The position numbers and the translations under genes were made by a program. The notes beneath the pieces are model-generated. The model was not told where the DNA came from. It worked only from the letters and a program-made list of their open reading frames with translations, and made no database searches. From Campylobacterales bacterium (GTDB lineage: Bacteria; Campylobacterota; Campylobacteria; Campylobacterales; Arcobacteraceae): a stretch of 40,447 nt of DNA. Every line of letters starts with the position of its first letter. Positions within the stretch are counted from its first letter, which is position 1. The stretch spans positions 1 to 40,447 of the forward strand of contig JAGYNS010000002.1 of NCBI GenBank assembly GCA_018399655.1. Direction: 5' to 3'. Positions 8,036 through 18,018 of this stretch are shown here, piece after piece.

Positions 8036-10489
8036 TTACACCTTTGTTATATTTGCTGTAGCGAATCTACAGTTTTCAAATAGTTTTCTTGTTTCACAAT
8101 TTTTTTCAAATGTTGGTACATACGAAATCTCCCCTTTTAGATCACTATCCACCCTTACAAAAAGTGTTACTTTTTGATCATTTGCAGATATTTCAACCTT
8201 GTCATCTTCTTTTAGCTCAAGTTGAGCAGCAAGCTCACTTGAAACATATAGAGCAACTATATCATTTTTTAGTTGATTTGCAAGTGCAGTAAACTCATTA
8301 AACTGATTAATTGGGTTTGCACTGTATATAATATACTCACTTTCATTTTTACTTAATGAGTTTATTGTCGTGTTAAAAGGTTGCTCTTTTCTATCTACAG
8401 GTTCACAATCAATGGTATAGCCTCTATGCTCTGCACGGTCATTACCATAATAATTTTCAAGGAGATCAAACTCTATTTTTTTGAATATCTCTTGTGTATA
8501 TTCTATAGTGTTACTTTTTTTCTCATCTAATATCTCATTTGCAATATTATTGAGGCAATATCCATGATAAGCTACTGCAGCATTTGTAGGGACAACTTTT
8601 TTGTTAATATTTACAAATGTCCCCTCTTGTTGAGACAATACTGGCATATCAAGATCCCCATCACCTAAGCTACTGATTTGAAAATCTGCTTCCATATTGT
8701 ACCCTACTGTTTTCCCAGTAGCAATCACATCAAGATCACATAACTTACTTACCCCTAACGAATTTGTTTGTGTTGGGATAATAAGAACTTTAAACGGCGT
8801 ATACTTTTCAACTATAGCAACTAACTTTGCCAAACTACTGCTATTTGGATGGTTGATACAATCTTCCCCTACTATTAAACTAAAGTTTTCTTTTTTCGCA
8901 AGCATCGCTTCAAGAGTTTCTAAAAGAGATTCATCACTTCCTATAGTATCTAAAAGTTTTGTATAGGAATATTCAACTTCTGTATCTACTTTTTTAGGTA
9001 CCATTTTAGTTGTTTCTTTCTCTTCTCCTGTTTCAGGATCAGTAACCATCTCAACAACTTTTTCTTTAATAGTTTCTGTGACTACTTTTGTTCGTTTCTC
9101 TTTAAATGAATCCAAAAAGCTTTGAATATCTTCAGGTAGATCTTTCCCAAACTGATCAAGTATAAGGTAAAAAACAGCCTCTTCACTTAATACATTTATT
9201 TGTACTGGCTGAATAGTTTTTCCTAATTTTCCTAGCCCTTCAATATGCTTATCTCCCATAGGATGAAAATATATTCCTGCACCTTTATTCATACTAATCG
9301 CATTATTAAATGCATATTTTACACTTGGAGCATCCGATTTTAAATAAGACCCAACACTTATAATAAAATCGCTATTGTGGATATCTTCTAAATCTGCACC
9401 ATAAAGATCTTTTCCACTTTCATTTGCGTAGTTGTTTAAAAACTCTTTAAATTTAAAAGCGTTCATATTAACAAGTTTTGCCCCTGTTTTTTCTTTTATT
9501 TTTTGGAGTATATAAGCTTCTTCATTGGTAATAAATGAGTTAAAGACTATAGATTCTGCATTTTTAAAAGCCTCTACTGCTTTTTGAAATTGCTCTTCGT
9601 TTTTTTGAGCTTTATTGATATAATCAAATCCAAAGCGAGCTGCACCACTTAAGCTTGTATAGTGAGAATCATTTGTTACTCTATAGATCCTTTTTTCAAG
9701 ATTATTTTCAATAGTGTCATGTTTTACTTCATAGTACATTAAAGAACAATCTGAACTATAAGGATTTGATGCTGGAATCTTTGTAAGTTCCCACGCATTT
9801 GATTTGTACTGAAAATCACTACTTACAAGAGCTCCTACTGGACAAACAGCAATACACTCCCCACAATCAATACATTTCTCTTCTTCAAAACCTATTAGAT
9901 TTTTATTGAGCTTATTCCACATTGCATAGGCATCTTTTGGCATACACTCTTTATAGGACTTATCAAGTGCTTCAGCTCCTCTTTTAACAGTGCTTAGTGC
10001 ATTTGATCCTATCATATCTTTACAAATAGTTACACACTTTTCACACACTATACAAAGCCCTGGGTCATATTTCATCACTCCCCAATTTTGTGCTGGTCTA
10101 TCTACATCTTTTACAGCATAGTTTTGAGAATCAACTTTCATATACAATGAGTAGTTTTGCAGTTCACACTCACCACTTTGATCACAAACCCCACACTGTA
10201 ATGGATGATTTACATCATAGACTTCCATGATTGCTCGTCGCTCTTTTACGATATTTGGAGTATCAACTTCAATAGCCATTCCATCTTTACATTTTGCATT
10301 ACAAGCATACACTTGCTTACCATCAGCTTCTACCAAACACAATCGACACGCTAATGTTGGTGTACATTTTGTTTGGTAGCAAACTGCTGGGATAAATATC
10401 CCATTCGCTCGAGCCACATTGAGGATAAACTCCCCCTCTTGTGTTTCACACTGTTTTCCATTAATAGTGATATGTATCATATTTCCCAT
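8036..10489 (-). CDS. nuoG: NADH-quinone oxidoreductase subunit G, second copy
   Basis: Second of two tandem NuoG paralogues, 817 residues. The N-terminus keeps the 2Fe-2S ligands (CYQTKC..ACRLC..YAC), the HPLQCGVCDQSGEC His-Cys3 cluster, and two 4Fe-4S motifs (CIVCEKCVTIC, CIDCGECIAVC). The N7-type motif at the start of the molybdopterin-like domain is degraded: SNPYSSDC, where copy one has CAHCSSGC, so two of three visible cysteines are gone. A charged insertion (VVTETIKEKVVEM..DPETGEEKETTKM) near residue 465 is absent from copy one. It starts by TAATG overlap with the first copy, so both are co-translated. Tandem NuoG copies are known in some Campylobacterota; here each probably makes a distinct contribution. 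Confidence 0.93.
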   Translation of the reverse strand: MGNMIHITINGKQCETQEGEFILNVARANGIFIPAVCYQTKCTPTLACRLCLVEADGKQVYACNAKCKDGMAIEVDTPNIVKERRAIMEVYDVNHPLQCGVCDQSGECELQNYSLYMKVDSQNYAVKDVDRPAQNWGVMKYDPGLCIVCEKCVTICKDMIGSNALSTVKRGAEALDKSYKECMPKDAYAMWNKLNKNLIGFEEEKCIDCGECIAVCPVGALVSSDFQYKSNAWELTKIPASNPYSSDCSLMYYEVKHDTIENNLEKRIYRVTNDSHYTSLSGAARFGFDYINKAQKNEEQFQKAVEAFKNAESIVFNSFITNEEAYILQKIKEKTGAKLVNMNAFKFKEFLNNYANESGKDLYGADLEDIHNSDFIISVGSYLKSDAPSVKYAFNNAISMNKGAGIYFHPMGDKHIEGLGKLGKTIQPVQINVLSEEAVFYLILDQFGKDLPEDIQSFLDSFKEKRTKVVTETIKEKVVEMVTDPETGEEKETTKMVPKKVDTEVEYSYTKLLDTIGSDESLLETLEAMLAKKENFSLIVGEDCINHPNSSSLAKLVAIVEKYTPFKVLIIPTQTNSLGVSKLCDLDVIATGKTVGYNMEADFQISSLGDGDLDMPVLSQQEGTFVNINKKVVPTNAAVAYHGYCLNNIANEILDEKKSNTIEYTQEIFKKIEFDLLENYYGNDRAEHRGYTIDCEPVDRKEQPFNTTINSLSKNESEYIIYSANPINQFNEFTALANQLKNDIVALYVSSELAAQLELKEDDKVEISANDQKVTLFVRVDSDLKGEISYVPTFEKNCETRKLFENCRFATANITKV

Positions 10490-12771
10490 TATGCTTCAAC
10501 CTTTTGGATTTCTACTTTTTTAAATCTATACCCTTGTTCAATAAGATCATCATGGAAATCATTATCAAAAGTTGGGTATAAAGCCACTGTCCCTTTTATA
10601 TTTTTATCAATTTTGAATACTTTTTTTGTAATTTGATTATTATAGCTTATAGTAACTTCATCTTTATCTTTGATTTTTGCTGCTGTTGCAAAAGCTGAAC
10701 TTCCTCGTAGCTCTTTAGTTGTTTGAAGCAATAGTGATCTTCCCGTATTTTTATTGAATTGGTGTAAAGGTTCACATCTATAAATAATAGTACCATTAAA
10801 CGAATCAATTGAGGATATCTGCTCAAGTTTTGTAGAGCTTTTTATCATCTCAATTTTTTCACAAGCAAGTGGATACCCTCTTTGATCTTTCCCATATTTG
10901 TCAAATCCATTTTTTAAGCTATCAAACTCTACACTTAAAAAACCTTTGTTTTGAGGCAACTGTTTTGTATATTCAATTGTTAGGGCTACTTTATTTTCTA
11001 AAATACCATTAGCGATATCATTGAGGCAGTATCCATCAAACGGTAAGGCAACATTTGTGTTGACCACTTTTTTATCAAGACTAACAAAAGTACCCTCTTG
11101 CTGATTTAATGCTGGAACCTCTATATCACCCACTCCACTACTACTAATAATAAAGTCACCCTTTTCATTGTACCCTACCACTTTTGAACCAACTTCATCA
11201 TCAAGTTCACAAATTAAGCTTACCCCTAACGAATTTGTTTGAGATGGGATAATTACCACTTTAAAATCAGTATATTTATTGATTATACCTGCTAATTTTG
11301 CGATATTTGAAGCTTGTGAGTGACCAAATAGATCTTCTCCTAAAACAAGTGTTTTATTTTTTCCTCTTTTAAGCTTTTGTACTATAAGCTCAAACTCCTC
11401 TTCCCCTACACTACACTCACCACTTAAGTTCCCAATATCAAGATCATCAAAATACTCTTTAAACTCATCTGGAATATCTTTAATCAAATAGCTTGCAAGA
11501 AGTGCCATCACACCCTCTTCACTCCCTACTTCATATTTAACAAATTGATTATATTTATTTTGTAATGCAATATCATCAATTGGGTGCATATAGATAAAAT
11601 CAGCCCTTTGCTTTTTTGTCGCAATATTACAAGCATATTTTACCACTGGATTATCTCTACTAATTCTAGTACCAATCATAATGATTGCATCACTTTGTTG
11701 GATCGTTTCATTGGTTCCGTCATACAAAGGCTTTTGAGTGACACTTTCATAACTTTTTATAAAATCTTGAAATTTTTTTGCATCATAATTTACAAGTTTT
11801 ATTCCAGTTTGCTCTTTGAGTTTTTGTAAGATATATGCTTCTTCATTTGTTATAAATGAATTAAAAACAATCGTATCGCTTGAACTTATCGCTTCAACTG
11901 CTAATTGAAGTTTTGCAGGATCTTTTCCATCTCCTTTATTTTCAAAATGAAATCCAAATCGTCCCGCACCACAAAGTGCATCAAACTCCGCATCATTGGT
12001 CACTCGAGTGATTTTATTCTCAAATGGATTTGATACACCTGCATGTTTTACCTCATAGTATAATCCACACCCACTGCTACAATGTGCACAAGTTGCTGGT
12101 ACTTTTTTTGATTCCCATGCATTTGAGCTATATTTATATTCATTTGAAACCAATGCTCCCACTGGGCATACAGAGATACAATCTCCACACTGTTCACATC
12201 GAGAATACTTTATATCTATAATTGATTTGTATCCACCTGGTTTTACATACAGTGCAGCACTTCCTATCACTTCGTTACAAGTATGGACACACTTTTCACA
12301 CATAATACAAAGACTTGGATCATACCCTAGTATCCCCCAGCTTTTCTTTTTTCTTGCAGGCTCTTTTACTGCAAACTCTTGTGAATCTACGCCAAACTCT
12401 AAAGTTTTATTTTGAAGATCGCACTCTCCACTTTTATCGCAAACCCCACACTGTAATGGATGATTTACATCATACATTTTCATTATATTTTGTCTATGTT
12501 TAAACAGCTCTTGATTGTTTGTGGTGACCACTGCTTTGTCTACTGCTTTTTCTTGGCAAGAGAGAACTGTTCCATCAACCCCTTCTACATCTACCACACA
12601 CATTCTACATGCGGCTATTGGTGACACTTTTGTCAAATAACACATTGTTGGGATATAAATATCATTGGCTCTTGCAATTTGCAATATTGTTTGCCCATAT
12701 ATCCCTTGACACTCTTTTCCATCAATTGTGATGGTTATTAGTTTTCCTCTATGTTGTACTCGTTCACTCAT
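10489..12771 (-). CDS. nuoG: NADH-quinone oxidoreductase subunit G, first copy
   Basis: Largest peripheral-arm subunit, with iron-sulfur clusters leading from NuoF to NuoI. The track starts at 12807, but the real start is MSERVQHRG, whose ATG overlaps the nuoF stop (ATGA), giving 760 residues. Ligand sets seen in order: 2Fe-2S (CYLTKV..ACRMC..LSC), HPLQCGVCDKSGEC, CIMCEKCVHTC, CEQCGDCISVC, then a full N7-type CAHCSSGC before the molybdopterin-oxidoreductase-like region. No molybdenum cofactor binding is expected in Complex I. It is clearly paralogous to the next gene (shared blocks such as FNSFITNEEAYILQKIKE), so a tandem duplication is the likely origin. Confidence 0.94.
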   Translation of the reverse strand: MSERVQHRGKLITITIDGKECQGIYGQTILQIARANDIYIPTMCYLTKVSPIAACRMCVVDVEGVDGTVLSCQEKAVDKAVVTTNNQELFKHRQNIMKMYDVNHPLQCGVCDKSGECDLQNKTLEFGVDSQEFAVKEPARKKKSWGILGYDPSLCIMCEKCVHTCNEVIGSAALYVKPGGYKSIIDIKYSRCEQCGDCISVCPVGALVSNEYKYSSNAWESKKVPATCAHCSSGCGLYYEVKHAGVSNPFENKITRVTNDAEFDALCGAGRFGFHFENKGDGKDPAKLQLAVEAISSSDTIVFNSFITNEEAYILQKLKEQTGIKLVNYDAKKFQDFIKSYESVTQKPLYDGTNETIQQSDAIIMIGTRISRDNPVVKYACNIATKKQRADFIYMHPIDDIALQNKYNQFVKYEVGSEEGVMALLASYLIKDIPDEFKEYFDDLDIGNLSGECSVGEEEFELIVQKLKRGKNKTLVLGEDLFGHSQASNIAKLAGIINKYTDFKVVIIPSQTNSLGVSLICELDDEVGSKVVGYNEKGDFIISSSGVGDIEVPALNQQEGTFVSLDKKVVNTNVALPFDGYCLNDIANGILENKVALTIEYTKQLPQNKGFLSVEFDSLKNGFDKYGKDQRGYPLACEKIEMIKSSTKLEQISSIDSFNGTIIYRCEPLHQFNKNTGRSLLLQTTKELRGSSAFATAAKIKDKDEVTISYNNQITKKVFKIDKNIKGTVALYPTFDNDFHDDLIEQGYRFKKVEIQKVEA

Positions 12772-14780
12772 ACTGCCACCATCCCTAGGTAATAACATCT
12801 CATACATCGTTCAGCCTCAGCTTGTGCTTCAACTGCTGTGAATCCTAGATTTACCTCTTTGTTATTGTCTTTCCTTACTTCTGTTGCAAGTTTTTCACTT
12901 GTCTCTCTTGGAAGTCCTGGCATCCAACCTTTAATCTTCTCATTTTTATTATACACTTTGAGTCTATTCATATGATCTTCCATAATCTCACTATCTAAAA
13001 GTGAAACTTCTTTATCATATATATATCGACTCATAACCGATGCGGCTCTTCTTGCTTGCCCTACTGCATTTACAATTGTCATTGGACCATATTCACAATC
13101 CCCTGCAGCAAAAAGTCCAGGTCGACTTGTCATATAATCTTTCCCATTTGTTTGTAAAGTTCCCCATGAGGTCATCTCTAGTTCCCAATCTTTTGGTAAA
13201 ATTTGAAGGTCACATGCTTGTGATACTGCAGGTACTACAAAGTCACACTCAACATCTTCACTCGCTCCTTCTACTTTGACAAGTTGTGGTCTTCCCCCAT
13301 CTGGGTCTGGTACTTGTTCATACTGATCAATTCGAACCCCTGTAATCTTTCCATTGTCATCATAAATAGTATCAATAGCTGAGTAAAACTTAAACTCTAC
13401 ACCCTCTTCAACTGCTTCAGTATACTCTTCAAGGGTAGTATTTCTAATAATTGTCTTTTCATCTCTTCGATAAAGCATAATTACCCTTTTTGCACCCTCT
13501 CTTATAGAGCATCTTACAACATCCATAGAGGTAAATCCACCACCAACACAAACAACGGTTTTATCTTTGAGGTCTTCTGATGCTGGGCTTCCTATTTTGT
13601 ATTTATGCCAAAGATTCACTTTATCTAGCATCTCAATAGCACCCCAATATCCTTCATAGCTAGGATCTTCATTTTCACAACGGATCTTTTTTGATAGTCG
13701 TGTTCCAAAAGCTAAAAGTGTCGCATCAAACTCTTCATCAATCTCTTTAAGTCTCTCTGCGGTTACTCTATGATTTGTTATAATTTCAACCGTTGGCAAA
13801 TCAGCTACTAGCTGAATATCTTTGTTATATTTTTCAATTGGCATTCTGTATTGTGGAACCCCAACAGCAACCTCTCCACCTAATACAGGAAGTTCTTCAA
13901 ATATCGTAACACTAATCCCCTCTAGACCCAAATAATACGCTGTAGTTAATCCAGCAGGTCCAGCTCCTATAATGGCTACTTTTTTCCCATCATTTCTAGG
14001 AGCTTTTGGTTTGAGTGGATGAAACCACTCAAGATCATGATCAGTTTCATAATCAGCTCCAACTCTTTTTAACTCCATAATTGACACTGGCTCATCAAGG
14101 TTAGATCTTCTACAGGCATCTTCACATGGATGTGGACATACTCTTCCACATGTATGCGATAAAGGCATAGTTTGTCGTGTTGCTTTGAGTGAACTTTCAA
14201 AGTCAAGCTCTCTGACCCCATCAATATATCCAGGGATATCTACATGGGCTGGACACATATCTGTGCAAGGAGCTGTGACATTTGCTATATATCGCTCAGT
14301 ATCTTTTTCATACCATGGAGATTTTTGCCCATTTTGAATCAATGTTAAAAACTGCTCTTCAAAAGCTTCTATCATATATAAAATTGGTGTTGGAACAGTT
14401 TTTCCTATCTCACATTTACTAGTAGTAGTCATTGTAGAACTTACCTCTTTGATATGATCTAAGTCACTAAGGTCCCCTTCCCCTCTTGCTATCTTGTCAA
14501 GCATATCAAAAAGGATCTGTCCACCCCATCTTCCAGGGGTACACCTTCCACAAGCTTCACTATATTCCTGATACTGTCTTGCATAATTCATGGCAAGTTT
14601 TACAACATCTACATCTTCTTCAAACAATGCAAATCCATCCCATCCTACAAATGCTTTTGTAGGGGATTCTTTCGTGTAATCAACAGGAAGTTTTACAGAG
14701 ATCTCATCCCAGTTATCTAGGGGTTTACCTCTATTATCAATCACTTCACCTTGCCAATTAGAATAATAAACTTTACTCAA
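12768..14780 (-). CDS. nuoF: NuoF-type iron-sulfur domain fused to GltD-like FAD/NAD(P)H oxidoreductase
   Basis: 670 residues at the nuoF position. Residues about 70-150 match the C-terminal cluster-N3 domain of NuoF (EACGRCTPGRWG, later TSKCEIGKTVP), but the third cysteine of the usual CxxCxxC is Gly. The canonical NuoF FMN/NADH domain (GRGGAGFP) is missing. Instead, residues about 165-590 are a GltD-type small subunit: cysteine-rich N-terminus (CTDMCPAHVDIPGYI, CGRVCPHPCEDACRR), FAD site VAIIGAGPAGLTTAYYLG, NAD(P)H site VVCVGGGFTSMDVVRC, and FAD-closing GLFAAGDCEYGP. A last CxxC (ERCMRC) lies at the end. Inference: the GltD part is the NAD(P)H entry module for this Complex I. Related fusions occur in other Campylobacterota. 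Confidence 0.88.
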   Translation of the reverse strand: MSKVYYSNWQGEVIDNRGKPLDNWDEISVKLPVDYTKESPTKAFVGWDGFALFEEDVDVVKLAMNYARQYQEYSEACGRCTPGRWGGQILFDMLDKIARGEGDLSDLDHIKEVSSTMTTTSKCEIGKTVPTPILYMIEAFEEQFLTLIQNGQKSPWYEKDTERYIANVTAPCTDMCPAHVDIPGYIDGVRELDFESSLKATRQTMPLSHTCGRVCPHPCEDACRRSNLDEPVSIMELKRVGADYETDHDLEWFHPLKPKAPRNDGKKVAIIGAGPAGLTTAYYLGLEGISVTIFEELPVLGGEVAVGVPQYRMPIEKYNKDIQLVADLPTVEIITNHRVTAERLKEIDEEFDATLLAFGTRLSKKIRCENEDPSYEGYWGAIEMLDKVNLWHKYKIGSPASEDLKDKTVVCVGGGFTSMDVVRCSIREGAKRVIMLYRRDEKTIIRNTTLEEYTEAVEEGVEFKFYSAIDTIYDDNGKITGVRIDQYEQVPDPDGGRPQLVKVEGASEDVECDFVVPAVSQACDLQILPKDWELEMTSWGTLQTNGKDYMTSRPGLFAAGDCEYGPMTIVNAVGQARRAASVMSRYIYDKEVSLLDSEIMEDHMNRLKVYNKNEKIKGWMPGLPRETSEKLATEVRKDNNKEVNLGFTAVEAQAEAERCMRCYYLGMVAV

Positions 14781-14806
14781 AACAAATCCTTCTTACGAGT
14801 TTTATT

Positions 14807-15076
14807 TTACTCTGTTTCCTCTTGGGTATCACTTTTTTGAACAGGTGGTTTCTCTTTTTTGACAACTACCGTCCAGTCAACTTCATTGAACTTCAAAGAG
14901 TTCATAAGTGTCCACTGATTTTCCTTAATTGCATCAGCTACATTTTGAACTGAACTAAAATCACCTATCTCAAATAAAAATATCCCATTTTCACCCTCAG
15001 TGATCTCTTTCCCCATAATCTCTACTAGTCTTGGGATAAAATTCTCTTTGTGCTCTCTTAAATCATATCGTTTCAT
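14807..15076 (-). CDS. nuoE: Epsilon-type NuoE replacement protein, cysteine-free
   Basis: 89-residue protein in the nuoE position between nuoD and nuoF. It has no cysteine at all, so it cannot hold the 2Fe-2S cluster of canonical NuoE (about 160 residues, four Cys). Campylobacter and Helicobacter carry comparable small non-homologous proteins here (Cj1575c type), often labelled NuoE by position. The C-terminus is charged and probably disordered (KKEKPPVQKSDTQEETE). A structural or docking role for the entry module is inferred; the enzymatic label should not be taken literally. Confidence 0.8.
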   Translation of the reverse strand: MKRYDLREHKENFIPRLVEIMGKEITEGENGIFLFEIGDFSSVQNVADAIKENQWTLMNSLKFNEVDWTVVVKKEKPPVQKSDTQEETE

Positions 15077-15088
15077 CTCATCCCTTCC

Positions 15089-16315
15089 TTATCGGTCAAT
15101 CTCACCAAATACAATATTTAAGTTACCTATAATAGTAACCACATCGGCTAACTGGTGACCAGGTAATATATCTTGTAGTAATCCTGTGTGCCAAAAACTA
15201 GGAGCTCTACATTTGAGTTTATATGGGTATGGTGATCCATCACTTACAATATAAAATCCAAGCTCCCCTTTTGGAGACTCTGTTGCTACATACACTTCCC
15301 CAACTGGTGGTCTCATCCCTTGAGTAACCAATACAAAATGTTGCATCAAAGAGTAGTTTTGTGTCATCATCTCCTCTTTTGTTGCAGAGATATACTCAGG
15401 TGCATGAGCCATTAACTGCGTATCACTCTGCTTATACATAGGGATCAATTGTCGTAAAATCTTAACAGACTCGTACATCTCTGCCATATGACACTTATAT
15501 CTTCCATAAGAGTCACATCTATCTGAAATTGGAATATCAAAATCTAGCTCAGGATACAATCCGTAAGGCATCTCTTTTCTTAAATCCCATTTAATACCAC
15601 TTCCTCGAAGTGATGGACCACTACATGCCCACTCTTTTGCCATCTTAGGAGTGAGAATTCCAACATTTTCTAGTCTCATTCTCCAGATTCTATTTTTTGT
15701 TAAAAGCCCTTCGTATACTTTGATTTGTCCCTCAAATATTTGCAAGAATTTTTCAAGATCATCTGTCCAGTTTTTTGGAAGATCAAGTGGTACTCCCCCA
15801 ATTCGCACTGCACTATGGGTGAGTCTTGCTCCACAATAATCCTCCATAAGATCCATTGCAAACTCTCTTTCACGGAAACAATAAAGAAATACTGACATCG
15901 CACCCACATCAAGTGCATGAGTTGCAAGCCAAAAAAGGTGTGAAATAATTCTATTAAGCTCAAGAAGCATTGTTCGTATCACTTCAGCTCGTCTTGGTGC
16001 TTCAATCCCTAACAGCTTTTCAACCGCTAATGCATATCCATAGTTATTGGAAGTTGCTGCGATATAATCCATTCGGTCTGTTGTAGGTAAAAACTCATTG
16101 TAGATCATATTTTCACCCATTTTTTCTATCCCTCTATGAAGATACCCAATATCTGGATGAGCTTTTATCACCTCTTCACCCTGGAGTTCAAGCATCAGTC
16201 GTAATTGACCGTGAGCAGATGGATGTTGAGGACCAAAGTTTACGATCATCGCATTGTCTTCTCGTTCAAAACTTATATTTTCAAAGAAAGGTTTTAATCT
16301 ATTTGTTACTTGCAT
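15089..16315 (-). CDS. nuoD: NADH-quinone oxidoreductase subunit D
   Basis: 49-kDa-type subunit that builds the quinone pocket, 408 residues, normal length. Signature blocks: [19 protein letters not shown] near the N-terminus, [16 protein letters not shown], the [11 protein letters not shown] block, [10 protein letters not shown], and the C-terminal [18 protein letters not shown] ending. The start directly abuts the nuoC stop. It is a stand-alone nuoD, not a nuoCD fusion. Confidence 0.97.
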   Translation of the reverse strand: MQVTNRLKPFFENISFEREDNAMIVNFGPQHPSAHGQLRLMLELQGEEVIKAHPDIGYLHRGIEKMGENMIYNEFLPTTDRMDYIAATSNNYGYALAVEKLLGIEAPRRAEVIRTMLLELNRIISHLFWLATHALDVGAMSVFLYCFREREFAMDLMEDYCGARLTHSAVRIGGVPLDLPKNWTDDLEKFLQIFEGQIKVYEGLLTKNRIWRMRLENVGILTPKMAKEWACSGPSLRGSGIKWDLRKEMPYGLYPELDFDIPISDRCDSYGRYKCHMAEMYESVKILRQLIPMYKQSDTQLMAHAPEYISATKEEMMTQNYSLMQHFVLVTQGMRPPVGEVYVATESPKGELGFYIVSDGSPYPYKLKCRAPSFWHTGLLQDILPGHQLADVVTIIGNLNIVFGEIDR

Positions 16316-17137
16316 CTACTTTCTCTCTTTCAATTGTTTTTTCTCTTTTTTATCAAATGGGGTTACAAGTGTTGCTCCAAAAAGTTTTACTCCACCCTCT
16401 TCTTGATACCTAATTGGTGTGTCAGGTTCGTTTCCTTCAGAGATTTGCGTTCCAAATGGTACTTCATGTCCAAGTCTTGCAAATCTTTCAGTATCGTATC
16501 TATCTACACATGCTGCATCACGAAGCTCAGGACCAATTACATCTCTCGCATTTTTCCCAAAAATTTTATCCACTTCATACCAGCTAGCAAACTCATCCCC
16601 TTGTAGTGGATAAGTTTTCAGTAGTGGATGACCTACCCAATCATTTGGCATAAGTATTCGAGTCAGTTCAGAGTGATTGTTTACATAAATACCATACATA
16701 TCATACATCTCTCTTTCACTAAAGTTCGCCATTCTAAAAATTGACTCAACTGAAGTGATTGCATCACCATTATTAATAAATGCTTTAAGTCGTATTCTTT
16801 TATGTTTAGATGTTGAAAGCATCTCGTATATAATCTCAAATCCACCTTTTGAAGCCACATAATCAACTGCTGTTAACTCCATCATAAAATCATATGCTCT
16901 AATCTCCTTAAGGTGCTTAATCGCAGCAAAATTATCTTCAGGATTTATAACCAGCACCATATGATCAAGTTCTATATAAGACTCCAAAACACTACAGATA
17001 TTTTTCAAACTGTGTAGGTCTTGACTAAATACTCCATCGGTAAAAACAGATTTTCTAGGAAGTGTTGGTGTTACAAAAAATCTATCACTATAATAGGATT
17101 TTTTTTGGACATCATCTTTTGGTGTATATGCTCTCAT
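16316..17137 (-). CDS. nuoC: NADH-quinone oxidoreductase subunit C
   Basis: 30-kDa-type peripheral subunit, 273 residues. The family core is visible at FMMELTAVDYVASKGGFEIIYEMLS and the signature FSEREMYDMYGIYVNNHSELTRIL followed by MPNDWVGHPLLKTYPL. It is extended at both ends relative to stand-alone NuoC: about 60 residues at the front, and a C-terminal tail of about 80 residues past the core. Adjacent to nuoB and nuoD with no gap. Confidence 0.95.
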   Translation of the reverse strand: MRAYTPKDDVQKKSYYSDRFFVTPTLPRKSVFTDGVFSQDLHSLKNICSVLESYIELDHMVLVINPEDNFAAIKHLKEIRAYDFMMELTAVDYVASKGGFEIIYEMLSTSKHKRIRLKAFINNGDAITSVESIFRMANFSEREMYDMYGIYVNNHSELTRILMPNDWVGHPLLKTYPLQGDEFASWYEVDKIFGKNARDVIGPELRDAACVDRYDTERFARLGHEVPFGTQISEGNEPDTPIRYQEEGGVKLFGATLVTPFDKKEKKQLKERK

Positions 17138-17647
17138 CTATATCAACCTTTTCGCTCTTTGAGCCATATTTGCTGGCTCTCTTCTTATTTTTTGTTGTAA
17201 CTGCATCAATGCAAACTGTAGAGTTTCAGGTCTTGGGGCACAACCTGGAAGGTAAATATCAACAGGAATTACTCTATCAACCCCTTGCACGGTAGCATAG
17301 GTATTGAACATTCCACCAGTGTTTGCACATGATCCCATTGAGATAACCCATTTTGGATCTGGCATCTGGTCATACAATCTTCTCATAAACTCTGCATGTT
17401 TTTTTGTTAAAGTTCCAGCTACTACTAGCACATCCGATTGTCTTGGACTTGCTCTAAAAATTGTACCAAATCTATCAAAGTCAAATCTTGAACCACCTGA
17501 TGCCATCATCTCAATAGCGCAACATGCAAGTCCATAAGTCATAGGCCATAGTGAGTTACTTCGTCCAAAATTGACTATTTTATCAACCGTAGTAAGTTTT
17601 ACTGCTTCCCCACCTTGTCTGAAATAGTTTACTTTATGCTGTGCCAT
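17138..17647 (-). CDS. nuoB: NADH-quinone oxidoreductase subunit B
   Basis: Carries cluster N2, the last iron-sulfur centre before quinone. Its ligands are visible: adjacent cysteines in [12 protein letters not shown], then [10 protein letters not shown] and [11 protein letters not shown]. The track start at 17731 lies deep inside nuo[10 protein letters not shown] at 17647 has a good ribosome binding site (AAAGGAGCACTAGA) and gives 169 residues, the family length, overlapping the nuoA end by 19 bases. Confidence 0.96.
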   Translation of the reverse strand: MAQHKVNYFRQGGEAVKLTTVDKIVNFGRSNSLWPMTYGLACCAIEMMASGGSRFDFDRFGTIFRASPRQSDVLVVAGTLTKKHAEFMRRLYDQMPDPKWVISMGSCANTGGMFNTYATVQGVDRVIPVDIYLPGCAPRPETLQFALMQLQQKIRREPANMAQRAKRLI

Positions 17648-18018
17648 TCTAGTGCTCCTTTTCTCCATTCGTATACGAATCCAATAATAAGCAATAATAA
17701 AAAGAAAAACATTGCTACAAATCCAAACCAACCAAGAACTTTAAAGTTTACTGCCCAAGGAACCATAAAAATAATCTCAACATCAAATAAAATAAACAAA
17801 AGTGCCAGCATATAAAACTGTACCGAAATAGTATTTGGCTGTTTTGTAACCTCTGGACCACACTCATAAAGTGTAGTTTTTAGTTTTTCTGTATCTCTTC
17901 TTGCAAGCTTTCTACTTACAAATCTTGCTGCCATAGTGGTCGCTATAAAAGCTCCAAATGTCAATACAAACATAACAAACGCACCAAAATATGGATGTGC
18001 AAAGCTAGAATGTTCCAT
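17629..18018 (-). CDS. nuoA: NADH-quinone oxidoreductase subunit A
   Basis: First gene of the operon, 129 residues, three membrane helices. The conserved loop [11 protein letters not shown] and the acidic helix [18 protein letters not shown] are present. A strong ribosome binding site (AAGGGG) lies six bases before the ATG. Its 3' end overlaps nuoB by 19 bases. The upstream leader of about 60 bases carries a small hairpin and a candidate promoter. Confidence 0.97.
   Translation of the reverse strand: MEHSSFAHPYFGAFVMFVLTFGAFIATTMAARFVSRKLARRDTEKLKTTLYECGPEVTKQPNTISVQFYMLALLFILFDVEIIFMVPWAVNFKVLGWFGFVAMFFFLLLLIIGFVYEWRKGALEWHSIK

Noticed and set aside
2335-18000. Numerous plus-strand ORFs of 60-110 aa inside the nuo operon
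   Set aside because: All lie antisense to clearly identified nuo genes and have low-complexity translations with no family signal.
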